Shown here piece after piece: positions 33,656 to 43,500 of a stretch of 64,000 nucleotides of DNA. The translations under genes and the position numbers were made by a program. Origin of the DNA: Nematopogon swammerdamellus (Eukaryota; Arthropoda; Insecta; Lepidoptera; Adelidae); NCBI GenBank assembly GCA_946902875.1, contig OX336336.1:3070545-3134544 (forward strand), in the 5' to 3' direction. The notes under the pieces are model-generated. The model searched no databases. It had not been told where the DNA came from and saw only the letters and a list, made by a program, of their open reading frames with translations. Each line of letters opens with the position of its first letter. Within the stretch, counting starts at the first letter, position 1.

Positions 33656-34297
33656 CTAACAGTGAAACGATTCGCTTTCGAACACTTGAAACAGAGCCTC
33701 GATGTAACTAATGACACGCGCCACTGACTTCGAAAGAGCTGCTCGTTCCGTTAGAGAACTCTGCAAGATCGTATCGTCGAACGAGAGCCCGGAAACGTTA
33801 GCGCTGTTCTCCACTACTGATGGAACCCTCGCCTTCGCCTGCCGACGCTTCTTGGCAACGGCCCGAACAGTGCTCGTTGTTACGCGGATGGTTTCCAAGT
33901 CTTTAAACATGGCGTCGATATCTCGACAGATATTTTCCACGGATTTCTTGGAGAGGATGCAGCCGCCAATGTTATAGAAGGGCTTTTTTAGAGAGCAACA
34001 ACCACTGCTGTCTGCGCTGTAGGAGATTTTTTCAGTAAAGTCGTCGTAGTCTGCCAAGGAGTCGTGGAGACGCCTGGCCGCTCTCTTCGCCTGCTTCAGC
34101 TTATCGATGAGCTTGGCCGAGTCGAAGGTGGTCCGGTTGAGGTTTACCGTGCTGGATGTCAGGAGGAGTCTTCCGCCGACGTCTCTGCCGTCGCCGGCGG
34201 CGTCCAGGTCTACGGGCTCACCCCACTTCCGGTTCAGCTCCAGCCACTGCTGGCTGCAGGACAGGATGCTCTCGGTGTCCAGGTGGAAGAAGGACAT
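33656..34297 (-). CDS. Family member B: WGxPxDL-motif protein
   Basis: Single exon, 213 residues. Blocks in order: ILSCSQQWLELNRKWGEPVD with L (11-31), TTFDSAKLIDKLKQ (about 56-69), DYDDFTEKI (about 82-90) and VENICRDIDAMF (about 118-129). A basic patch AKKRRQAKAR at about 148-157 could act as a nuclear signal. It is the closest relative of A, with near-identical residues 11-30. The start is fixed by alignment with A and by the promoter elements upstream. No known domain, signal peptide or membrane segment is seen. It is divergent from D with 476 bp between the start codons. There is no intron where A has one, so it could be a retrocopy or the ancestral state. Confidence 0.8.
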   Translation of the reverse strand: MSFFHLDTESILSCSQQWLELNRKWGEPVDLDAAGDGRDVGGRLLLTSSTVNLNRTTFDSAKLIDKLKQAKRAARRLHDSLADYDDFTEKISYSADSSGCCSLKKPFYNIGGCILSKKSVENICRDIDAMFKDLETIRVTTSTVRAVAKKRRQAKARVPSVVENSANVSGLSFDDTILQSSLTERAALSKSVARVISYIEALFQVFESESFHC

Positions 34298-34773
34298 GAT
34301 GAGCTATGCTCGCTGAGTACGATCGTGTCGAATGACGAAATGCGAATGACAGAACGCGCTCTTCACTTTATAAATGAAAAATAGTCGTTGTAAGTTAGCA
34401 AGAGATGCGCTTAACTCAATTTGAATTTTCTAAAGTGGGTGAAACACCTGCACGCAACGATTTTGATTTGTTTTTCCTCAGAAGTCCCCTATAGGTACAA
34501 TTTTAGTTGTGAGAATTAGCGAATGATAGGTTGTCTGTCAGTCACCTTGCTGAAAACTATGATAGGTGAAAATTCAAGCGCTTGAATTCGCTTGAATCGC
34601 TCACACGGTGCCTGTCAAACTTAAAAATAAGTACAATATTTTCGTTTTATCTATTCACACTACGGTATTTATTTCTACCCGCATCCAATAATTGTCGTTA
34701 TTACCAATATGTCAAACTAGACAGTCAATGTTCCGCGCAGCTTCAACACGTACGCCAAACATAACAAAACAAC
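34298..34773. promoter_or_regulatory. Bidirectional promoter region between genes B and D
   Basis: 476 bp lie between divergent start codons, with no other gene. It must hold the promoter of at least one and probably both genes, unless distant 5' exons exist. A TATA element for B is visible; none as clear is seen for D. Confidence 0.55.
34344..34374 (-). promoter_or_regulatory. TATA box and initiator for gene B
   Basis: On the minus strand TTTATAAAG (34366-34374) is followed about 27 nt later by TCATTC (34344-34349), a fair arthropod initiator. This predicts a 5' UTR of about 50 nt before the ATG at 34297. Confidence 0.5.
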
Positions 34774-35175
34774 ATGGCCGTGCGCATCGACGCCGAAGAA
34801 TATTTATCACAGAATTCCACGTGGCTGCGGCTGGACGAGCAGTGGGGTCGGCCAATCGACCTGGAGAACTCGATCGGATCTGCGGCGGTGCCCTTCCGAC
34901 AGCGAAGCAGGGAAGTCAGGCCGACTTTCTCGGCAGAACAGTTCCTGCGAGGAATCAAGCGAGCCAACGATCTTCGATCTTCGCAAGGTGGTTCGAGGCC
35001 AGCTGTCGAGAGAATGAAGACGCCCAAACGACGACGCGTTGAAGAGGAGGATGACGTGCCCGATTTCTCGCTGCGCGACGAGTTTCAGAATATTTTTGGA
35101 ACTCTGACGAGGCTCGCCGCCCGCTGCTTGCAGATGGGAAGGGTGAACCGACCGATGCCCTCCACTCCCGTTTGA
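34774..35175 (+). CDS. Family member D: short, diverged WGxPxDL-motif protein
   Basis: Single exon, 133 residues, start context AACATGG. YLSQNSTWLRLDEQWGRPID with L (10-30) aligns with the first block of A, B and C; TFSAEQFLRGIKRA (about 51-64) aligns with TTFDSAKLIDKLKQA. The third block is not recognisable. The C-terminal half has a strong basic cluster (TPKRRRVEEEDD), suggesting nuclear location, and then an amphipathic LRDEFQNIFGTLTRLAARCL. It is the most diverged of the four and the only one facing B. No known domain. AATAAA follows at 35362 and 35376. Confidence 0.75.
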   Translation: MAVRIDAEEYLSQNSTWLRLDEQWGRPIDLENSIGSAAVPFRQRSREVRPTFSAEQFLRGIKRANDLRSSQGGSRPAVERMKTPKRRRVEEEDDVPDFSLRDEFQNIFGTLTRLAARCLQMGRVNRPMPSTPV

Positions 35176-35361
35176 CAATCTCAATTTATAATGTTAATTT
35201 AATGTTAATTTAATTTATTAATTTTTTGCCTACCTTAGTTAGACGCACACGCGACTGGATTATATTATAGCTAGGCATTCGTAATAGTTTCTTAATTAGG
35301 TACTTCTTCCTAATAAGTAAAAAGTAAATTATGGTAGGTATGACGTACTGTATTATTGTAC

Positions 35362-35367
35362 AATAAA
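35362..35367 (+). other. Candidate polyadenylation signal of gene D
   Basis: AATAAA about 190 nt after the stop; a second lies 14 nt later at 35376-35381. Confidence 0.5.
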
Positions 35368-35484
35368 TGTAAATGAATAAATTAGTTCAATTAAGGTTTG
35401 TTTATTTCCCACCCAACCAAGTACAGTCTCGGGTTTTTTCAAGGCAATAGGCAACTGTTAGGCCGGCATTGATTTTGTTTTATT

Positions 35485-35800
35485 TTTTTATGGAAACTGA
35501 CACGGTTGGCTTCTTCACCTACAACATCCATGATGTCAGCCCATAACACCGGGTGAACTAGGTGCCTTGTCAGTGTTTCTCTTTAGTCGTGCCGGCTACA
35601 CTGAACTGAACGGAAAACCCGAACTATTTACATAGCCGTTTTGACCGACGTATCGCTCAGTGCGGTGGTATCAACCCAGCCGGGATAAACCCTACCTGTA
35701 CCCTACCGTAAGGTAAGAAGGGAAGGGACCTACAGTTTAACGTGGAATCCGAACCACGGGCAGCCTCCAACAGTCGAGCGGTCACCCATCGGCTGGCGTT
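35485..35800 (-). mobile_element. SINE family S, head truncated
   Basis: Inverse SINE S from ATGGAAACTGACACGGTTGG to CAGTCGAGCGGTCACCCATC. A TAAATAAATAAATAA stretch follows. Confidence 0.8.
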
Positions 35801-35939
35801 AGTTATTTATTAATTAAATAAATAAATAAATGCCGGTCAAAAATTTAATTTTTTTCATTAGCCAGGCATGTGTCCCAAATAAATAGACAACACAATTTTA
35901 TTACCGTTACCACATACATCAGTACGAATAAAATTAAAT

Positions 35940-36610
35940 AATCTATACATCTATATATACATATAATAAAATCGTAGAGGTAAGAAAGTCTGTACATTGA
36001 ATGTATTCGGAAAAAAACTAACCAGGGTGGCTTAAAATGAGATACTGAACATGTTAGAACAGTTTTTAAAATTTTTGTTTGTTTGTTTGTTTGTTTGTTT
36101 GTTTGTTTGTCTGTACGCGCATCACGCAAAAACCACTGAACGGAATTAGACGAAACTTTGTATAGTGGCAGTTTATATGCCGGGTTAACATAATACGTAA
36201 AAAAAAATAACAAAAATAAAAAAAAATTACAATTATAAACATTATTGCGCGTTTAAAATCACGTAGTCCAAAGTGCATAATTATATCTTGAGAACTGTCA
36301 GCAATAAATACAATTTGAATAAAATATTCATTCGAAATTAAAAAATAAGTAGATACAACGAAAATGACAGTTCTTCTTTTTTATAACTTGAACACAATAG
36401 TCTATACATATCTATTCTTTCTATACATATCATAAAATCGTAAATGCAAAAATGTCTATTTGTACGCGCATCTCGCAAAAACCACTGAACGGAATTTGAC
36501 GAAACTTTTTATAGTGACAGTGTATATCCCGGATGAACATAATAATTAAAAAATATAATAAAAATCACGTAATCCAAAGTAAAGGTAAAAAACTATTTTA
36601 AATGTCATGT
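35940..36610. repeat. Two diverged copies of a dispersed repeat, with a TTTG microsatellite
   Basis: CGCGCATCACGCAAAAACCA (about 36115) and CGCGCATCTCGCAAAAACCA (about 36465) introduce matching blocks with ACTGAACGGAAT and GACGAAACTTT. Between them is (TTTG)n at 36070-36110. Non-coding. Confidence 0.65.
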
Positions 36611-36730
36611 TGACAACGGAGAACTGTCATCTCGACGTGAGCTGGCCGGTGACAAATTGTTTGATAAATAAAAATAATAATTGAAAGTCGAAGTTATGTC
36701 GCTGTCATTGGTGCAATAAAATTTATACAT

Positions 36731-38265
36731 CTGTTGCCCGCGGCTTCGCTCGCGTGAAATTCGTATTTAAAAAAAAGAAAGTAAGTAACTAAAGGCGGGC
36801 CCGAAGGCTGATCTGCGCTCACGTAAACGATATTCTTTCTCGATGAAAGTAACTAAGGGGAGGCGGAAGGCGGAGCTGAGTTCAGGAAGAAGAAAAACAT
36901 TCTTGAAGAAAGTAAGTAACTAAGGGCGAGGCCGAAGGCCGAGCTCTATTCTGGAAGACCATAAACCTTCTCGAAGAAAGTAAGTAACTATGGGCGAGGC
37001 CGCAGGCCGAGCTGCGTTCAGGAAGAAGCTAAACCATCTTGAAGAAAGTAAGTAACTAAGGCGAGGCCGAAGGCCGAGCTACGTTCGGATAATTGAAAAA
37101 CCATCTCGAAGAAAGCAAGTAACTAAGGGCGAGGCCGAAGGCCGAGCTGCGTTCAGGAAGAAGCTAAACCATCTTGAAGAAAGTAAGCAACTAAGGCGAG
37201 GTCGAAGGCCGAGCTACGTTCTGACAAATGATAAACCATCTCAAAGAAAGCAAGTAACTAAGGGCGAGGCCGAAGGCCGAGCTGCGTTCAGGAAGACGCT
37301 AAACCATCTCGAATAAAGTTAATTAATATTAAGATTGAGTTAATTTAATTTAAATTTTATTATAAAGTCCACGCTTCTAACGGCAAATATACCGTGCATC
37401 CTAGAACCTCGCGGTTATTCCCGGCTGGATGGAAAGAGGCCCGATGCTATCACCTTAGTGCCATGGACTAAGGGTAGTTCTTTGATGTGGGACGCCACTT
37501 TTGTTCTCACATTGGCTCCAAGTCACGTTAGGACATCTTCAAGAGCGGCTGGCGCGGCCGAGGCTGGGGCGGAGAGCCTCAAACGCAGCAAATATAGAAA
37601 TATAATTCAAGATTTCGAATTTGTTGCGTTTGCGGTTGAAACCCTCGGTCCGTGGAGCAGTGAAGCCAAAAGAGGCTTGAGCTGGTTGACGCAACTGGTG
37701 TCCCGTCATCAAGGGTTTATGTACTTCATTCAAAAGGTTAGCCTTGCCATCCAGCGGGGTAATGCCGCAAGTGCTCTAAGAACATTTGAAAATGCCCGTT
37801 TTGATAGTTATTTTAATGTTTGTTAGGTAGGTTTAATTCTTTAGTTATTAATATTACTTTTTTATTTTTATGAAATAAATAGATTGAGTAAACGATATTA
37901 TATTCTATCGAAGAAAGGAAGTCTTTAAGGGCGAGGCCCGAAGGCGGAAGAGGGTTTTTGGTTTACCTGAACGCAGCTCGGCCTTCGGCCTCGCACTGAG
38001 TTCCTTCCTTTCTTCCAGAAGGTTTATCGTCTTCCTGAACGCAGCTCGGCCTTCGGCCTCGCCCTTACTTACTTCCTTTATTTGAGAAAGATTTATCGTT
38101 TAACTGAAAGCAGCTCGGCCTTCGGCCTCGCCCTTAGTTAGTTACTTTATTTAAGAAGGTTTATCGATTACCTGAACGCAGCTCGGCCTTCGGCCTCGCC
38201 CTTAGTTACTTACATTCTTCTTTGGAATACGAATTTCACGCGAGCGGAGCCGCGGGCTCAGCTAG
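36731..38265. mobile_element. Inverted 68-bp arrays flanking an RT fragment
   Basis: The left end TTGCCCGCGGCTTCGCTCGC (36734) and inverted right end GCGAGCGGAGCCGCGGGCTC (38240-38259) bound the structure. The left arm (about 36780-37315) repeats GGGCGAGGCCGAAGGCCGAG with a period of 68 bp (36924, 36992, 37060, 37128, 37196). The right arm (37925-38215) carries the inverse units. A LINE reverse-transcriptase fragment sits in the middle. Confidence 0.75.
37398..37826 (+). pseudogene. LINE reverse transcriptase C-terminal fragment
   Basis: Frame from ATC at 37398: ILEPRGYSRLDGKRPDAITL then VPW, WDATFVLTLAPSH, FAVETLGPWSSEAKRGL and AIQRGNAASALRTF. These are recurrent C-terminal motifs of a widespread non-LTR reverse transcriptase group. 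The ATG at 37458 is internal to the homology, so this is a captured fragment and not a host gene. Confidence 0.75.
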
Positions 38266-38696
38266 TTAAAATATAAAACAAAAAAGTTGTCAACGGTATA
38301 ACATAATATTAATTTGTATGTATATAACAATATTTATAAAAAAAACAATTCAAATAGGTGGATTTACTTAAATTGGAAAAAATACGAATATTTTTTAAAT
38401 TAAAAGAAAATATGATAATAAAAGAAAATACATTACATATCGTATGAATTTCTATATTTATTTATGCATCTTTATTTGATGAATTTCGGACTTTTTATGA
38501 CACTTATGTATGGCAGTTTGTCCAACAGTTTTAACAGTTACAGGCAATGACGTATCACTCTTTGGTTACAGGCAGCTAAGTATGTAGCCGAATGTGATGA
38601 AATCATCCCCTAAATTGAATTTATTAAACATTTCATAGATCTAAAAGTTAATTGATAACAATACTATCATTTATCATCAATTCATCAGCTCTGCGC

Positions 38697-39217
38697 CATA
38701 CATATGTCATACGGCACGCTGCATGCCGAAAATCGGGGCAAGCAGAGTAGCCGATGTTGTGCTGCAAGTACTATTGTAAATCACAGCACAACGGCTGCAG
38801 CATGCAGTCACTGGTAGGACCGTGCCAAGGTGAGAGGTGGCTATCGCCTATCCTGTCGCCCTTATGCACGGCATCTTGTCCTTATCCCTTAGTCGCCTTT
38901 TACAACATACACGGGGAGATATACAGGGTGTATTTTAATTGACTGCGTACCTTTTAGGGGGTTGTTCTGTATCTTAAACTGAGCCACTTTTGTTATACAA
39001 CTTTTGGAATTTCCAAAAAAAATATTCATTTCGAGGTTAGGTCTGCCCTTAAATGTATGGAGAGAGTGAATTTTTTTTTTCAATTTCCAAAAGCTGTAGA
39101 ACAAAAGTTACTCAGTTTAGGATACAGAACAACCCCCTGAAAGGAACGCAGTCAATTAAAATAGGGCCTGTATATGCAGTGGGGCTATTCTTTTTAAGTA
39201 CCGACCCCACACGGTAC
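38697..39217 (-). mobile_element. CATA-tailed repeat, split by a MITE
   Basis: GCCGAAAATCGGGGCAAGCA, GGTGAGAGGTGGC and the module GTCGCCTTTTACAACATACA...GCAGTGGGGCTATTC, interrupted at 38922-39172. Confidence 0.7.
38922..39172. repeat. MITE with long TACAGGG inverted ends and TA duplication
   Basis: Left arm TACAGGGTGTATTTTAATTG (through GGGGGTTGTTCTGTATC); right arm is its inverse, ending CAATTAAAATAGGGCCTGTA. TA flanks both sides, and removing it restores the host module. 251 bp, non-coding, Tc1/mariner-like. Confidence 0.7.
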
Positions 39218-39570
39218 ATTTTACATTAAATAAATAATTACAGTAATAAATAACTAATAATACAATACAACACAATTCCGTTTGTTTAAAAATACAATCA
39301 CAAAGTTACATTACAATGCAAATTTGTCTTGAACTTACATCTTCAAGAAATTCATACAATTACTCGTAAATACATTTCATTAATTTAGATTTAAGTTATA
39401 ATTAAATTTATCACATTTACAAAGATAAATTATTTTAATTCCATTATAAGCTTGTACATTTTATTTAGGTTAATATATGGAAAATGTTTAAGGTCATACA
39501 AGTTGGGCGTAACGTGCCTTCTTATAATTTTCACAATAATTTATGCATTTTCCTATCTAGAAAAACATCC

Positions 39571-39900
39571 TTTTTTTTTTTTTTTTATTGATGCTGACAT
39601 GGTTGGCCTCATCACCCACAACATCCGTGATGTCAGCCCATAACACCGGATGAACTTGGTGCCACGTCAGTGATTCACTTCGGTCGTGCCGGCTACACTG
39701 AACTGGACGGAAAACACAAACTATTTACATAGCCGTTTCGACCGACCTTTCATTCAGTGCGGTGGTACCAACCCGGGCGGGTTTAACCCTACCACCTAGT
39801 AATATAAGAAGGGAGTCATATCCCTTAGTCGCCTTTTACGACATACACGGGGAGAGATGCAGTGGGGCTATTCTTTTAAAGTACCGGCTCCACACGGTAC
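39571..39900 (-). mobile_element. SINE family S with GGGGCCGGTACTTT head
   Basis: Poly-T, then GACATGGTTGGCCTCATCAC through to CCTAGTAATATAAGAAGGG and the inverted module GTCGCCTTTTACGACATACA...CCGGCTCCACACGGTAC. Confidence 0.8.
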
Positions 39901-39919
39901 AAACATTTAATTTTTTTAT

Positions 39920-40305
39920 TTTTATGGAAACTGACACGGTTTGGCTATAGATCACCTACAACACCGCGATGTCAGCCCATAACACCGGGTGAACTAGATG
40001 CCATGTCTGTGCTTTCTTTCATTTCATGTTGGCTACATTGAACTGGACGGAAAACATGAACTATTTACAATAGCCGTTTCGACAGATGTTTCATTCAGTG
40101 TGGTGGTAACAAACAACCCGGGCGGCGGGATAAACCCTAACACCTAGTAAGGTAAGAAGGGAAGGGACCTACAGTTTTACGTGGAATCCGAACCACGTTC
40201 AGCCTCCAACGGTCGAGTGGTCACCTATCCAAGTATTGACCGCGCCCAGGTGTGCTTAATAAAATAACAGTCGACCGACCGCACCACTGTGCTACCGAGG
40301 CTGAC
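39920..40305 (-). mobile_element. SINE family S, full length with tRNA/5S head
   Basis: Inverse element from TATGGAAACTGACACGGTTT to GCTACCGAGGCTGAC, including CACCTATCCAAGTATTGACC (5S-like core inverted). It lies 270 bp upstream of gene A. Confidence 0.85.
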
Positions 40306-40574
40306 AAGCCCCGATTGCACCGATTAGCTTGTTTGTTTATTGTGGCAAAACTGTAAACAAACATTGCCTTGTTTACACATCCATTAATCCTAATCTGTTA
40401 TGTTATGTTCGCCCTATAAGAACACAACACCAACCATTTTTGTAGACCAGTATAAGACCACAATTAGTTAACACAGCTTCTAATGTGTAGTAATTGCTTC
40501 TTTCTTTCACAATAATCCTCTGTCATCTTGCTTGCTCGTTTCTTTCATAATAAGTTACGCTAAATTATCAAAAA

Positions 40575-43500
40575 ATGCAGTACTCCAACCTGGACACCGA
40601 GATCATCTTATCCTGCAGCCAACAGTGGCTTGAGCTGAACCGCAAGTGGGGGGAGCCTGTAGACCTCGAGGTAGTCGACAGCGGGGAAGCCGAAGGAAGG
40701 CGGGTCGTCGCATCCAGGTCTTCAAACGTCGTCAGCGGAACCACATTCGACTCCGCCAGGCTTATTCGCAAGCTAAAGCAGACGAAGGAAGCGACAAGAT
40801 GCTGCTGTCACGATTCACGAAATGGTACGTAAAGGCTGACACCAACCAATGCGTGTAATGTGCTATAAACAGGGTGTTTCAGGATACTGGATAGCCTTGA
40901 GAAACTTCAGGAATAGAAAGTACCTACTCATTATTAGAAGAAAAAAATCCTTATCACTCAAATTGAAATACCGTATTTTTTTTTCATACAAAAATTTAAA
41001 ATAGTTATAAAAACTCGATGGACAGTAAGTATGGGGAGATTTGACAACAGTGCTGTCTAGGTCTAGGGAGTGCAATTATCTAGTCCAGTCCCCTTTCTCT
41101 TTTGATGTCATTCAAATTTAAGTGTTTGGAATTTACCTAGGTACATGCAGTTCAATTCTACTAGTTAAGCATGTAAGTAGTAATTTTATTTTTATTTAAT
41201 AAAGACGAACGTTAAACGTCCACCAAAGCTGAATTAAACGATTTTCACTAAAAAGTATTATCATATGATCGATTCTGGGAAAAGTTTCATAGCTTTTCGT
41301 GTTCATATATGAACGCCTTTCGAACCCTGAAGCTACGAAACCCTATCCTGAAACACACTGTATATGTTATGTTTTTTTTATTGAAGTCGCGACATATAAC
41401 ACCGTCGTCGTCCATGGACATTCGATCGTTGGGGTTGCGAGCTCCTCTTGGAGGACCCGAGACTGTACTTGGGGGGAAATATATGGGCAGGGACTGCGTT
41501 CCAGAGTTGACCGGTTCTGTAGAGGAAAGACTGAAGAATCGATTGGTACGCATCCGTTGTAAGTCCAGCGTGTAGAGATGCAATCCCTGTCCGGTGCGCG
41601 TGGTGCGGAGGTGGAAATGTGACGGCGGGATCGCGTTAAAAAGCTTATCCGAGTACTCCCCATGATATAAGCGATAGAACACACTTAGGGAGCGGACATC
41701 CCTGCGGAATTGCAGTGGTCCTAGTCCTAGATCGCGAGACACTTCGGGCTCACCCACCCTTTTTTTTATGTAATCCGGTATGGGTGGCTGAGTCGGAGGG
41801 GCCAAAGCGCATGCTCCGACCAGCCAATATCACAGCATAATATCAGGTAGGTGTCTTACCGGAGACTTCCCTGGATTGCTGGCTATACTGGACTAGAGGA
41901 GAACACAACCGAGGCTGCTATGCGGCCATCTTATATCCAGTACGGTGGTACCAACCCAGTCGGCTACAATTTGAGCCTACCACCTAGTAAGGGGCAAGGG
42001 AAGGGACCTACAGTTTTACACCGGCTCCGAACGGTGAAACAGCAGGTGTAGGTATGCACGTAAATTTTTTCGTCAGAAAAAACTCATTGGTACACGCCGA
42101 CGGGATTCGAACCGCGGACCTCTCGCATGAGAAGCCGATGCCCAAACCACTCGGCCACCTGCCGCCCAAAACCGCCACCTAGTCGCACGGCTTGACGCTG
42201 CCTGATCGAGTGCAGAGGCGCAAGTTCCTGATCTGAGGGCGCAAGCTTTGTATTATTATGATGTCAATCGTGTAATCTAACGCGAATTGACTGAACGTGT
42301 AGCGATTGCGAAGCGAATCTTGTTCGAGTTGATCCATCAGCGAACGCTTTTTTGTGTTCGCAGCAAAAACCGACAGCCGATGGATCAGCTTACACGAGCA
42401 TAGCAGTGCCGTCCGTCCATCCAAACACATTCGCACGCGCGCCCGTAACAAATCTGTACACCAATCACGAGATTTAACCTACACCGCGTACTACGCTACG
42501 CCGTGTTCTCCGCATCATTTTGTTATGGAGAAACGGAGCAGCGCCTCTAGTGATAGATTTGCGAACTTCGTTTCTCCATACAAAATGATGCGGAGAACAC
42601 GGCGTAGCGTAGTACGCGGTGTAGGTTAAAGCTCGTGATTAGGGTACTGTAGGGAATGTGGAGTAGTTACACGACACATTACATCGTGACAACAGCAGCG
42701 TCTGGACTGGACCCGCCATGCTACAGTTGTTTACATACTTACATACATAAATATCACACACCCTAATATCCAGGAGTAAGCAGGGCAATCGGTGTTGTGC
42801 TGCTAGAACTCGGATAAATTACAGTAGAACACCACCCATCTCGTTTTGCGAAATATAGAGCAAGATAACTGTTTTTTGTTAGCTCCTTGAGCAAGTTAGT
42901 ACGCGAAGGCTTACTTACTTACTTGCTGCATGACTCGGCGGAAGGACCGTGCCAAGGTGAGAGGTGGCTGGCGAGCCCTGTCACCCTTTAGTACGGTATC
43001 TTGTCTATGTCACTAGTAGCATTTTACGACATGCACGGGGAGAGATACAGTGGGACCATTCTTTTTAGGCTCTTTGTACCGTGTGGGGCCGGTACTTTAA
43101 AAGAATAGCCCCACTGCATCTCTCCCCGTGTATGTCGTAAAAGGCGACTAAGGGATATGACTCGCCCTTCTTATTATATTACTAGGTGGTAGGGTTTAAC
43201 CCGCGCGGGTTGGTACCACCGCACTGAATGAAAGGTCGTTCGAAACGGCTATGTAAATAGTTTGTGTTTTCCGTCCAGTTCAGTGTAGCCGGCACGACCG
43301 AAGGGAAGCACTGACGTGGCACCAAGTTCACCCGGTGTTATGGGCTTACATCACGGATGTTGTAGGTGATGTAGCCAACCGTGTCAGTATCCATAAAAAA
43401 AAAAATAAAAAAAAAAGGCTCACTCCAGCTCACTCCCTCGGTGAAAGTGGATTTTGCCGATGATGAGTCGGGTTCGCGCTAAGGAAAGATCCCGAACCGA

